Shown in pieces: positions 1-8,408 of a DNA stretch of 64,000 nucleotides. The position numbers were made by a program, and so were the translations under genes. The notes under the pieces are model-generated. The model was not told where the DNA came from and ran no database searches. It saw only the letters and a program-made list of their open reading frames with translations. Origin of the DNA: JBEKHT01 sp049511715 (GTDB lineage: Bacteria; Chloroflexota; Anaerolineae; Anaerolineales; RBG-16-64-43); the NCBI GenBank assembly GCA_049511715.1, contig JBEKXU010000009.1:62001-126000 (forward strand). Direction: 5' to 3'. Each line of letters opens with the position of its first letter. Position 1 is the first letter of the stretch.

Positions 1-873
1 GAGGGATTGCAGGCCGAACTGGCCGCCGAGGTGGCCGCCCTGGAAGAGGAAATTGGGCGAAGAGAGCTGGAGGCGATGCTCTCGGGAAAGTATGACTCGA
101 GCAATGCCGTGCTGGCCATCCATGCGGGAGCCGGGGGGACGGACGCCCAGGACTGGACCTCGATGTTGCGGCGCATGTATCTGCGCTGGGCGGAGTCCCA
201 TCACTATGAGGTTGAGGTCTTGGATGAGACTGAGGGGGAGGAAGCGGGAACCAAGAGCGTGACTCTGGCGGTGGACGGCGCCAGTGCCTACGGCTACCTG
301 CGCTCGGAAAGAGGCGTCCACCGCTTGGTGCGGCTCTCGCCTTTCGACGCTGCCAGCCGGCGGCACACCTCTTTTGCGTTGGTGGAGGTTTATCCCCAGG
401 TGAAAGAGGCCACCGAGGTTGAGATCCCTCCGACGGACTTGCGGATTGAAACCTATCGCGCCTCCAGCGCGGGCGGTCAGAACGTGCAAAAGAACGAAAC
501 GGCGATCCGCATCACGCACCTGCCGACGGGCATCGTGGTGACCTGCCAAAACGAGCGCTCGCAAACCCAGAATCGAGAGAATGCGTTGCGGGTGTTGCGG
601 GCCCGCCTGCTGGATCTTCAGCGGGAGGAACAGGAACGTGAGCTGGCCGCAATCAAGGGAGAGCACGTCAAGGCCGAATGGGGGAACCAGATTCGATCCT
701 ACGTGCTGCACCCCTACCAGATGGTTAAGGATCACCGGACCGGGTACGAGGCGAGCGATACCTCCGCTGTGCTCGATGGGGAAATTGACCCTCTGATTGA
801 GTCGTACCTGCGCTTCACGATCCGCCCCGAGGCCCCGCTTTCCGGCGCGGGTGGCCCGGTCAGCGAGGAGTGA
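1..873 (+). CDS. prfB: Peptide chain release factor 2, 5' end cut by window
   Basis: Class I release factor that reads UGA and UAA stop codons and triggers hydrolysis of peptidyl-tRNA on the ribosome. About 290 residues are visible and the frame is open to the first base, so the N-terminal helical domain and the true start lie outside. The SPF tripeptide (LVRLSPFDAASRR), which confers RF2 stop-codon specificity, is present, followed by the catalytic GGQ loop (SSAGGQNVQKNE). RF2 genes often carry a programmed +1 frameshift near codon 25; that part is not in the window. The next gene is convergent and ends 81 bp away. Identity is secure; only the start is unknown. Confidence 0.95.
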   Translation, partial: EGLQAELAAEVAALEEEIGRRELEAMLSGKYDSSNAVLAIHAGAGGTDAQDWTSMLRRMYLRWAESHHYEVEVLDETEGEEAGTKSVTLAVDGASAYGYLRSERGVHRLVRLSPFDAASRRHTSFALVEVYPQVKEATEVEIPPTDLRIETYRASSAGGQNVQKNETAIRITHLPTGIVVTCQNERSQTQNRENALRVLRARLLDLQREEQERELAAIKGEHVKAEWGNQIRSYVLHPYQMVKDHRTGYEASDTSAVLDGEIDPLIESYLRFTIRPEAPLSGAGGPVSEE

Positions 874-954
874 GCCGGGGGGCTCGCGTGAGAGGCCCGC
901 GATCTGCACGCTTGAGGCCCGCGCTCATTTCCCCTCGGGTCCTGCGCCCTTCGC

Positions 955-2982
955 TCATGGTGAAATCAGGGCGTTCACCGCAGCCTGCAGGACGACGTCC
1001 TGATTGGACAGGACCGCATTGGCATTCACCGGGACCTTGACGGTGGGCACGACTCCCATCCCTTCCAGAAAGAGCGTTCCATTCGGATTCACAAAGCGCC
1101 CGGTGGGAATTTGTAGGGAGATCCCCTCGGGCAACTCAACTTGCCCACGCGCCACTTCGGCTTCGGTTCCGGCGGTAGGATACTGACCCACCATGATCAC
1201 GCCCGGTACCTTGCTCAACCCGTAGGCTTCCAGCTCGCAGGCACTGTAGCAAAACTGGTCGACCAAGACGGCCAGGTGCTGAACCCGAAACTGGGTCTGG
1301 TTCGGGAAAATGATGTCCGGGGGTTCTTCGGCTTCGAACTTGTCCGTTTTTGCGCTGAAGTACTCCAGCTGTCCCTCGGTGATCTGGCGGTTGGTAAGAT
1401 ACCCCGCCAGCCCCAGGGGCGATCCTCCGGGATTGGCCCGCAAATCAATTACTACGTCTGATACCTGGTTGTCGCCAAAGGTTTGCAAGGCGTGGGTGAA
1501 AAGCCGGTAGATCAACCCTAGATCATCGTCGAAGGTGTTCATCTGGATGTAGCCGATATCCGGTGAGTCCGGCCCGGTGCTGTAGATCGCGTAGTCCACG
1601 GGCATCGCGCTGGGCTGGTAGTTCCAGTCCAGGTCTGTGGCATCGAAACTGTCGCTCTCTTGAATCGCGCTGAGGGTGACCGTCTCGGGGTTCTTTCCAG
1701 GGTTGGCAAACTCAACTTGGGCCGAAGTCCCTACAGGGGCGCGGAGGAGATATCTTGCCTGTTGGTACCGCAGCCCATAGCTCGTCGAAAAAGGGCCATC
1801 GAGAGGCTGGACCTGCCCGATGGCTTCTCCGATTGGCTTGCCGTTGAACTGCAGGATCTGCGCACCAATCTGCATCCCCGCCTGGGCCGCGGGCCCTCCA
1901 CTGGTCAGATACACTGCAATCACCTGGCCGTTGTTCAGCTCGCGGATCGCGAAGCCATAGCCCGAGGAGGTACTCTCCTGGTCCAGCTGGTCGATCAAAT
2001 CGCCGGATAGCCCCGTGTGGCCGTCGTGAAAGGCCAGGGTGAATTTCTTCATGGCCAGCGCAAACTGGCTCGGGTCGTGCGTGCTCTCTGCCGTCGCCAC
2101 GAGCGGCTCAATCTGGTTATACAAGGCATCCCAGTCGAGTTGCTTTTCGGGGATCCCGTTGAAGGCGTACTCCGTCCGCGCGAAGTCCACCGTCTGGCGA
2201 AAGGCCTGGGTGTAGGAAAGTTTTGTAAAGTCCTTGATGGCCACGTCCTTCGGCTCATATAGGGTCAGATCTGGCCTTGACTCCTGGCTCACTTTGAACG
2301 GCTCCTGGCTCAGATCCACGATGGAATACCCCGCCGGGATTGGTCCCACCGGATCATCTGTGGTGAACAGTTTTCCGTCCGGACCAAACCCGGTGGGGAA
2401 GTCCTCATGATTGTCGGGGGACCAGACCACCAGTTTGCCGCCGGTAACCTCATCGTGATTCTGAGGGTCCGTGATCACCGAGGCCAAGTAGTCTGGCCAG
2501 CCGCGTGACACATCATCTCCCTCGGCATACGGTCCCCCCGTGACATTCGGCCAATAGGCGACTGCCCAGACCTGGACTCCCGGCCCTGGCCGGACCCCAT
2601 GACTCACATTGACCAGCGTTCCCAAGGGCTGTTCGGGCAACAAGAGGTGATAGGTCCCGTGCTTGGCGCCCTCGTCAATTTGGAGGAATCCCAGGACTTG
2701 CGAGTCCACAGGGATGACCCACTCTTGGTTGCGCGTGACGAACCCATACATGTCGACTAATGCGACCGCGTGCTCGACATAGTATCTGGTGAGAATGTCA
2801 TTTGTGTAGTCGAAGTTGCCTGTGATTTCGACCGGCTGGGGACCCGCAACGGTGGGTGCCGGAGAATTGGTCAGCGTGGGGCTCGCTGTCACCGGAGAGG
2901 AGAGCAGTGAGGTCTGGCAAGCCAAAGTCAGGGCACTCATGGCCACGACGGCGATGCGAAGCCATTTCGGAATCCTTTTCAT
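955..2982 (-). CDS. S41-family peptidase lipoprotein with PDZ domain
   Basis: Predicted secreted, membrane-anchored serine protease of the C-terminal-processing (tail-specific) S41 family, 675 residues. The ATG start is chosen because AAGGAGG lies just upstream and because it yields a signal peptide with lipobox LTLAC (Cys22), followed by a Ser/Thr/Pro linker. The N-terminal half is a family-specific region; a PDZ-like segment (SGYGFAIRELNNG...AGMQIGAQIL) sits near residues 340-420; the protease domain follows, with the probable nucleophile in YSACE after the VLVDQFC strand. It is the last gene of a leftward run ogt-exporter-peptidase. Substrate unknown. Confidence in the family is high, in catalytic activity moderate. 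Confidence 0.85.
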   Translation of the reverse strand: MKRIPKWLRIAVVAMSALTLACQTSLLSSPVTASPTLTNSPAPTVAGPQPVEITGNFDYTNDILTRYYVEHAVALVDMYGFVTRNQEWVIPVDSQVLGFLQIDEGAKHGTYHLLLPEQPLGTLVNVSHGVRPGPGVQVWAVAYWPNVTGGPYAEGDDVSRGWPDYLASVITDPQNHDEVTGGKLVVWSPDNHEDFPTGFGPDGKLFTTDDPVGPIPAGYSIVDLSQEPFKVSQESRPDLTLYEPKDVAIKDFTKLSYTQAFRQTVDFARTEYAFNGIPEKQLDWDALYNQIEPLVATAESTHDPSQFALAMKKFTLAFHDGHTGLSGDLIDQLDQESTSSGYGFAIRELNNGQVIAVYLTSGGPAAQAGMQIGAQILQFNGKPIGEAIGQVQPLDGPFSTSYGLRYQQARYLLRAPVGTSAQVEFANPGKNPETVTLSAIQESDSFDATDLDWNYQPSAMPVDYAIYSTGPDSPDIGYIQMNTFDDDLGLIYRLFTHALQTFGDNQVSDVVIDLRANPGGSPLGLAGYLTNRQITEGQLEYFSAKTDKFEAEEPPDIIFPNQTQFRVQHLAVLVDQFCYSACELEAYGLSKVPGVIMVGQYPTAGTEAEVARGQVELPEGISLQIPTGRFVNPNGTLFLEGMGVVPTVKVPVNANAVLSNQDVVLQAAVNALISP

Positions 2983-3096
2983 CGACCCTCCTTGGGCCGT
3001 TGCGGGAGCCCAGGATCGCGGGCGGAGGCGGGCTCTCCCTGTGCGAATCCGCCTGCTGCTACCCCCTGGTTGCCGCGGATGGGGGCGCAAGCTCAA

Positions 3097-3987
3097 CTAC
3101 GGGCTGCGGCGGAGAGCTATTTTGCCTCTGAGATTAATGAGGCCGATACTTCCCACTATTAACGCTGACCCTCCCAGGAGCCTCCAGTCCGCTGTCTCGT
3201 GAAGGAAGAGAATCCCCAGTACGAGTCCGACGACGGGAAAAACGTATGTCACGACTGTCGCCCTCGTTGGGCCCCAGGCGTGGATAAGGTAGTAATACAG
3301 GAGGTAAGCAAGACACGAACCCAACAGGCCAAGCCAGGCCAGGGCGAGCCAAGTGATTGGCAGCGTAGGGAGTCGCACAGGGGCCTCCACCACAGGAAGG
3401 AGCAACCACACCGCCGCATCCGCGGCGACCAACGGAAGAAAGGCATGGACGATCGGAGAAACCCCGCGGAAGTGGGAACGTGCGAAGACGGCGCTCCCGG
3501 CATAGAACACGGCGGCCAGAAGGACGGCTCCCTGGGCGAGCCAAGAGGCTCGCAGAGTCGCGGCTCCCAGATCTCGACTCAGCAACACGATAACCCCCGC
3601 GAAGCCCACAGCTAGACCCGCAGCCCGCGCCACTGTGATGCGATCATCGGGCAAGAAGAGATGAGCGATGACGATGGTGAAGAGAGGAGTGGTCCCGTTG
3701 AGAACAGCGGCCAAAGCCGAGGGGATACGTTCCTCCCCCCAGGAGATGAGCACGAAGGGAATGGCCGTGTTGACAATGCCCAGCAGCGCCAGCAGCCCCC
3801 AGGTGAGTCTGTCGCGGGGCAGGGAGGGTCGCTTCCAGAGAACCACGAGGGCCAGCCCAAGGACCCCAAAGAGAAGCCTGAAGCTTACCAGGGTGACTGG
3901 TCCAATTGCCTGGACGGCGATCCGGATCCACAGAAAGGAACTTCCCCAAATCAGGCCGAGAAGCCAAAAGGCTCCCCATTGCTTCAC
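3097..3987 (-). CDS. EamA/DMT-family small-molecule exporter
   Basis: Predicted inner-membrane transporter of the drug/metabolite superfamily, 296 residues, with about ten hydrophobic helices in two EamA repeats (each near 140 residues). The first helix carries the usual GLIWGSSFLWIRIA start, and the second half contains the PLVAADAAVWLL and YLLYYYLIHAWGPTRAT segments typical of the second repeat. The start is GTG with a GAGGAC-type ribosome site a few bases upstream. It lies 23 bp after ogt and 114 bp before the S41 peptidase, so the three may be cotranscribed. Substrate cannot be deduced; amino acid or metabolite export is usual for the family. Confidence 0.88.
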   Translation of the reverse strand: MKQWGAFWLLGLIWGSSFLWIRIAVQAIGPVTLVSFRLLFGVLGLALVVLWKRPSLPRDRLTWGLLALLGIVNTAIPFVLISWGEERIPSALAAVLNGTTPLFTIVIAHLFLPDDRITVARAAGLAVGFAGVIVLLSRDLGAATLRASWLAQGAVLLAAVFYAGSAVFARSHFRGVSPIVHAFLPLVAADAAVWLLLPVVEAPVRLPTLPITWLALAWLGLLGSCLAYLLYYYLIHAWGPTRATVVTYVFPVVGLVLGILFLHETADWRLLGGSALIVGSIGLINLRGKIALRRSP

Positions 3988-4010
3988 AGGCTCTGTCCTC
4001 TCTCACCCGC

Positions 4011-4613
4011 TCAAGTCAGGGAAGGCTGCCCGGCCCTGCGGTGGCGAGTCTGCCCACCCGAGGTTGGACGGCCGTGCGAGGGCGCCCTCCCCCGGATCAA
4101 GGCTGCACCCTCCAGCCGTAGCAGGCGCCGCTTGAAGTTGACGCCGCCTGGGGCGCTGTACCCGCCCAGCGACCCGTCGGCGGCTAGGACACGGTGGCAG
4201 GGGATGACAAGAGGTAAGGGGTTGGATCCCAGCGCCTGCCCGACGGCTCGAGCTGCGCCCCTGTGCCCGGCCCACTGCGCAATTTCCCCATAGGTCTTGG
4301 TCTGTCCGTAGGAGATCCGGCAGGTCGTCTTCAAGACCTGTCTCTGAAACGGTGACATCCTTCTCCAGTCGATGGGCAGGGTGAACCTCTTGCGACGACC
4401 GGCTAAGTACTCCTGCAGTTGGTCGGCATAGGGTCGGACGGCGGCCCGGTCCCTTCTGGGGGTATCTTGGCCAGGGCCCCGGGCCAGGTCGAGAAAACTA
4501 TCCAGAGGCCCTCCGAGCCCGATGAGGACAAGCCCGTGCTGAGAGACTGCCACGTGAAGGCGACCCATTCTGGTGGTGAGGCTGTCAAAGACGATTTCGG
4601 TCTGGGCTCTCAT
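4011..4613 (-). CDS. ogt: Methylated-DNA-protein-cysteine methyltransferase
   Basis: DNA repair protein that transfers the alkyl group from O6-alkylguanine to its own cysteine in a suicide reaction. Product of 200 residues. The active-site motif PCHRV is intact, preceded by the helix-turn-helix segment with SPFQRQVL, a YGxTKTYGEIA stretch and the conserved RAVGQALGSNPLP. The start was placed at the ATG preceded by GGAGAAGAG because a TATAAT box on this strand lies 26 bases upstream. The last roughly 25 residues are a basic tail not usual for the family. First gene of the leftward run with the EamA exporter and S41 peptidase. Confidence 0.93.
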   Translation of the reverse strand: MRAQTEIVFDSLTTRMGRLHVAVSQHGLVLIGLGGPLDSFLDLARGPGQDTPRRDRAAVRPYADQLQEYLAGRRKRFTLPIDWRRMSPFQRQVLKTTCRISYGQTKTYGEIAQWAGHRGAARAVGQALGSNPLPLVIPCHRVLAADGSLGGYSAPGGVNFKRRLLRLEGAALIRGRAPSHGRPTSGGQTRHRRAGQPSLT

Positions 4614-4638
4614 CTCTTCTCCGATTCGCAACAGGCGC

Positions 4639-4644
4639 ATTATA
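4639..4644 (-). promoter_or_regulatory. Predicted -10 box for ogt
   Basis: Reads TATAAT on the minus strand, about 26 bp upstream of the ogt ATG. No good -35 is visible. It lies back to back with a plus-strand TATAAT at 4665-4670, so this 90-bp interval appears to be a divergent promoter region. Confidence 0.55.
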
Positions 4645-4661
4645 AATCCAGGAACCCCGCA

Positions 4662-4670
4662 TGCTATAAT
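4662..4670 (+). promoter_or_regulatory. Predicted extended -10 promoter for the PT-rich anchored protein
   Basis: Reads TGCTATAAT, an extended -10 element (TGn plus TATAAT). Expected transcript start is near 4677, which rules out the in-frame ATG at 4669 and favours the TTG at 4702 for the gene downstream. Confidence 0.5.
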
Positions 4671-4701
4671 GACCAGGCGGTTCTTCGAACGGGAGCTTTG
4701 C

Positions 4702-5709
4702 TTGGTTCTCCATCTCTCCGTGGAACAAACCATCGGGCTCGCTACGGCATTGCTGGGGGCAGGCGCCCTTTTGGCTCTGCTCGCAGGCCTCCGAAGCCTG
4801 GTGCGAGCGCCGCGTCAGGCTTTCTATCTGCTGAGGCGGGAGGCCTTCCAGGCCGGATGGAGGCTGATCATTTTGGCTGCCGGGTTTGCCGGGTTGGCGG
4901 GGATTGTCCGCGCCTTTGGCATTCCGACGGCTTTTCACTATGTAGTTCCCACACCCACGATTACGCTGACGCCCAGCCTGACTCTCCCTCCGACCATCAC
5001 GCTCACCCCTACCATCACGCCGACGCCGACCTCAACCCGTGTTCCCACAGGAACCGTACGGCCGGAACCGACGGACACCCTTGCCCCAACTCCCACACCA
5101 CGCCTTCCCCCCTCCGTTGCGCAGAGCTTTTCTGTCCTGGTGACGCCGGAGCCGGACGCCGTGATTGGCCCCGTGACGGTGGCCAAGTATTTCACCCCTG
5201 ACTATCGGCCTTTCAATCCGAGCGACGTCTTCATCAATCCCGTCAGCCACCTCTACGCATTCTTCACCTACGCCCACATGAACTTCGGCGTCCAGTGGAC
5301 CGCAGTCTGGTACCGCGACCAGGTGGTGGTTTACTACGAGAGTCATCCCTGGGATGGCGGTGCGGCGGGCAATGGATTCACCGACTGGAACGTCGCGCCC
5401 GGGTTCTTTCCGCCAGGCAGCTACGGGATTCAGATCTTTGTAGGGAGCGAATGGGAATCCAGTGGCCGATTCATGGTGGTGGGCAATCCTCCGACAGACA
5501 CCCCTACGTCTACCCTCACGCCCACGCCTACTCTTTCAGCGACCCCGCCCCCCCCGCTTCCGCGAATGCCCACCCTTACCCCAGTGCCGTCGGAAACGCG
5601 CATGCCGACCGCAACGGAATGGACCCCCCCTCCGACCTCCACGGCCCATGCTACGGTGATCCCTGTGCCGTCGGATACCCGCTGGCCGACCGCAACGACC
5701 CCAGGCTGA
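4702..5709 (+). CDS. Membrane-anchored protein with Thr/Pro linkers, unknown function
   Basis: Unrecognised 335-residue protein. Two hydrophobic segments near the N-terminus (about residues 8-28 and 48-70) are followed by a TPT-rich linker, then a globular region of about 130 residues rich in aromatic residues (HLYAFFTYAHMNFGVQWTAVWYRDQ...GSYGIQIFVGSEWESSGRF), and a second PT-rich tail. The globular part resembles an extracellular beta-sandwich, but no family can be named. The start is uncertain: TTG at 4702 has GGGAGC upstream; an ATG at 4669 overlaps the -10 box and GTG at 4720 is another option. The composition is typical of surface proteins of Anaerolineae. Confidence 0.7.
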   Translation: MVLHLSVEQTIGLATALLGAGALLALLAGLRSLVRAPRQAFYLLRREAFQAGWRLIILAAGFAGLAGIVRAFGIPTAFHYVVPTPTITLTPSLTLPPTITLTPTITPTPTSTRVPTGTVRPEPTDTLAPTPTPRLPPSVAQSFSVLVTPEPDAVIGPVTVAKYFTPDYRPFNPSDVFINPVSHLYAFFTYAHMNFGVQWTAVWYRDQVVVYYESHPWDGGAAGNGFTDWNVAPGFFPPGSYGIQIFVGSEWESSGRFMVVGNPPTDTPTSTLTPTPTLSATPPPPLPRMPTLTPVPSETRMPTATEWTPPPTSTAHATVIPVPSDTRWPTATTPG

Positions 5710-5812
5710 GGCGCAAAGAACCCTGCGCCAGTGATCGGCACGTCCTTCCGGGCAGATGTTGGAGAACGCCCCCGTTCACGGGAGCGGCGCAAGAAGGAGG
5801 CTGGCTATTTGG

Positions 5813-6715
5813 CTACTTGCTGAGTTCAATCGCCAGGGAGCCTGCCGTTGCCGCGTTGTTCTCGAGAAGCGCCAGATTCGCCGCGAGGCTTTTCCCCCTC
5901 GTCTCGCGCGCGATGCTCGCGAGCAGGAAGGGTGTGACCTGATTGCCGCGAATGCCCTGCGAGGAGGCCTGCTGCAGAGCGCGTTCGATCGCCGCTTCCA
6001 CTTCCGCAGAGGGCAGGGCCACGTCGGCCGGGCAGGGGACGGCCAGAAGGACCGCGCCGCTGTGCGGTACTTTCCAGTGGGCGCGCATGATCTTAGCGGC
6101 TTCTTCCAGGCTTCCAACCTCCCAGCCGATGGATTGACCGGACTCACGGGAAAAGAAAGCAGGGAATTCCCTGGTCTGGAACCCCAGCACCGGGATTCCA
6201 TAGGTTTCCAGCCACTCCAAGGTAGCCGGTATGTTGAGAATCGATTTGACGCCCGAACAAACTACGGCGACCGGGGCCCTTGCAAGCTCGGGAAGATCAG
6301 GCGATACATCCTGGCCATCCCGATGGATCCCTCCAATTCCACCCGTGGCGAAGACTCTTAGCCCCGCGGCCTCTGCGGCGATCAGCGTCGAGGCCACCGT
6401 CGTCCCACCGTTGAGCCGATTTGTGTTGGCCCAGCCTAGGTCGCGCCGGCTGACCTTGATCGCACCCCGGTCGGCGGCCAAGGCGGAGAGTTGTGGCAGC
6501 GACAAACCCACAACCAGTTCCCCTTGCAGTACGCCGACGGTCGCAGGCACGGCTCCCCGCTGGCGGATGGCCTCCTGGCAGCGCAAAGCGATCTCCAGAT
6601 TCTGGGGTTCTGGAAGTCCATGGGTCACGACGGCCGTCTCCAGGGCCACGGCGGGCAGATGGGAATCGACGGCCTGGCGAACTTCCGGATTGATCCGCAG
6701 GTAGGATAACGCCAT
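5813..6715 (-). CDS. psuG: Pseudouridine-5'-phosphate glycosidase
   Basis: Cleaves pseudouridine 5'-phosphate to ribose 5-phosphate and uracil. The 300-residue product matches the family across its length: HGLPxPxN near the N-terminus, GVLQGELVVGL, RRDLGWAN, NGGTTVAST and the ATGGIGGIHR segment are all present. The ATG at 6715 is preferred because AGGTGAGG precedes it; a TTG seven codons earlier touches the end of the kinase gene. It lies 17 bp behind the PfkB-family kinase, which would supply its substrate, so the two form a pseudouridine salvage operon. Confidence 0.94.
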   Translation of the reverse strand: MALSYLRINPEVRQAVDSHLPAVALETAVVTHGLPEPQNLEIALRCQEAIRQRGAVPATVGVLQGELVVGLSLPQLSALAADRGAIKVSRRDLGWANTNRLNGGTTVASTLIAAEAAGLRVFATGGIGGIHRDGQDVSPDLPELARAPVAVVCSGVKSILNIPATLEWLETYGIPVLGFQTREFPAFFSRESGQSIGWEVGSLEEAAKIMRAHWKVPHSGAVLLAVPCPADVALPSAEVEAAIERALQQASSQGIRGNQVTPFLLASIARETRGKSLAANLALLENNAATAGSLAIELSK

Positions 6716-6732
6716 TTCCTCACCTCTTCCCG

Positions 6733-7677
6733 TCAAAGCACAAGTTGGTCGTACAGTTTTTCCAAGGAAAGGTCAGAGGCCACTGTGGAGTGTGATCGGA
6801 GTGTGAGCGACGCAGAAGAGATCCCCAGGCGGACCGATTCGTGGAGAGGCATCTCGTTGAGCAAACCGAAGATCACAGCAGCGGTCAGGGCGTCGCCCGC
6901 GCCGGTTGGATCAATGATCTGAGTCCGCAGGGCAGGGATGTGACCATGATCCACATCGCTTGCGTAGGCCACCCCAAACTCGGCGAGAGTTATGAGAGCG
7001 ATGCGCACCCCTTTGGCCACCAGCTTGCGAGCCGCCATCACGGCCAAGGAGGGATCCTCCGCAGGAATACGCTCTCCCAGGAGGACCTCAGCCTCCGCTG
7101 CATTGGGCGTGATTAAGAAGAAATTATGAAGTTGCGGCTGCAGACGGGGGGCGAGCGCCCTGGAGGTTGGATCGGCACAGATCGGAATCTTAAATCGCTG
7201 GGCGAGGCGGATGGCGACCCGCAGAACGGGAGGGGGTAAATTTCCATCCAGAAAGACCAGCGACGACTGCTCGAAAAGATCCTCCCGTTGCTCCAGGACG
7301 TCTGGAGTCAGCGCCTCCAGGACACGCATGTCATCAAGAGCCAGGTGCAATCGACCTTCCGGATCGATCATGGCGAGGTAGGATCCGGTCGGTTGATCGG
7401 GGATTCTCAGAATCCCCGAGACTCCCACCCCGGTTGCGGCTAATTCCTCACACAGCCGGTCGCCCAGGAAATCCTTTCCTACTGCGCTGAGCAGGTTGGA
7501 GGGTTGACCTAACCGGACTAGGTTCTCTGCAACATTCCGCGCGACCCCTCCAAACGCCAATCGGATCCTGGCAGGGTTCGAGGTTCCCGGTTGCAGGGAG
7601 CTGGCAAGATGGCCGACCATATCGATCCCGGCGGCCCCAATGGACAACACGGGGAGATCCCTACTGGCCGTCAGCAT
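6733..7677 (-). CDS. psuK: PfkB-family carbohydrate kinase, probable pseudouridine kinase
   Basis: Ribokinase-fold kinase of 314 residues. The N-terminal PfkB signature region (FGGVARNVAENLVRLG) and the C-terminal anion-hole/catalytic motif DPTGAGDAL are intact, with Asp as the expected catalytic base. Alone the family would be read only as a sugar or nucleoside kinase; the adjacent psuG makes pseudouridine the likely substrate. ATG start with GAGGAAAG upstream. The 215-bp interval between it and the redoxin gene has no clear promoter. Confidence 0.88.
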   Translation of the reverse strand: MLTASRDLPVLSIGAAGIDMVGHLASSLQPGTSNPARIRLAFGGVARNVAENLVRLGQPSNLLSAVGKDFLGDRLCEELAATGVGVSGILRIPDQPTGSYLAMIDPEGRLHLALDDMRVLEALTPDVLEQREDLFEQSSLVFLDGNLPPPVLRVAIRLAQRFKIPICADPTSRALAPRLQPQLHNFFLITPNAAEAEVLLGERIPAEDPSLAVMAARKLVAKGVRIALITLAEFGVAYASDVDHGHIPALRTQIIDPTGAGDALTAAVIFGLLNEMPLHESVRLGISSASLTLRSHSTVASDLSLEKLYDQLVL

Positions 7678-7892
7678 CTTTCCTCGGAGAGACCTTCTCT
7701 GCCACGGACTTCAGTTTTTCCCTGGTAAGCTGCGCGGACAACCGCTGTCTCGCGTCCTTGCCGTCTCCAGATGACCCAGAAAAGGGAAGCACTTGTCCGC
7801 AGTGAGCGGGCACTGATAATACACGAGAATTCCTAACCCGGGTGCTTTTCTCGGTCCCTGGCGCCTGCCCCGCGGGCCAACCCTGTCGTGGC

Positions 7893-8408
7893 TCAAGATC
7901 CGCTGGCAAAGCGAACCAAGGTGCAGCCATAGCCTGGTGTCTCGCTGGGGTCGGGCCTCTTTCCTTCCAGAACGGCCGCGATGGCGCGATCCACATAGTT
8001 GATGTGCGGAACGCGCTGACGGAACGTCAGGTCGTCAAGCGCCCCGCGATAGCGGAGAATCCCCTTTGGGTCGGAAAGGAAGAAGAAGGGCGTCAGATCG
8101 GCGCCGTAGAGCTCGGCGATTCGGGCCCCGGGATCGAGCAAAACCGTCTCAATCTCCCGGGCCCGGGCCTCGTTTTGGATTTCTTCTTGGCTCTCGTCTG
8201 CGTTCGAGGCAATGGCGAGAACCACGACTTCCCTTGGCCATTCGCGTTTGCGCGAAAAGAGAACCTCGTCGGCCCGCTGGCATACTGGGCAACGAGCGGA
8301 CCAAATGTAGGTGAGCAGGATCTTGCCGAGGTAGTCCGGACTGAAGTGGGGATGACCCTCCAGATCCAGCAACTCGAAGGAAGGCAAGGGCTCTCCTACG
8401 GTAACCAC
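7893..8408 (-). CDS. Thioredoxin-like (redoxin/TlpA-type) protein
   Basis: Protein of 171 residues with an AhpC/TlpA-like thioredoxin fold. The N-terminus VGEPLPSFELLDLEGHPHFSPDYLGK is the usual redoxin opening, followed by the strand LTYIWSARCPVCQRADE containing a CPVC redox motif, and a cis-Pro region TPFFFLSDPKG. There is no signal peptide, so a cytosolic role is likely. It starts with GTG and overlaps the end of the preceding beta-propeller gene by 13 bp, implying translational coupling. The partner or substrate is unknown; peroxidase or disulfide reductase are both possible. Confidence 0.85.
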   Translation of the reverse strand: MVTVGEPLPSFELLDLEGHPHFSPDYLGKILLTYIWSARCPVCQRADEVLFSRKREWPREVVVLAIASNADESQEEIQNEARAREIETVLLDPGARIAELYGADLTPFFFLSDPKGILRYRGALDDLTFRQRVPHINYVDRAIAAVLEGKRPDPSETPGYGCTLVRFASGS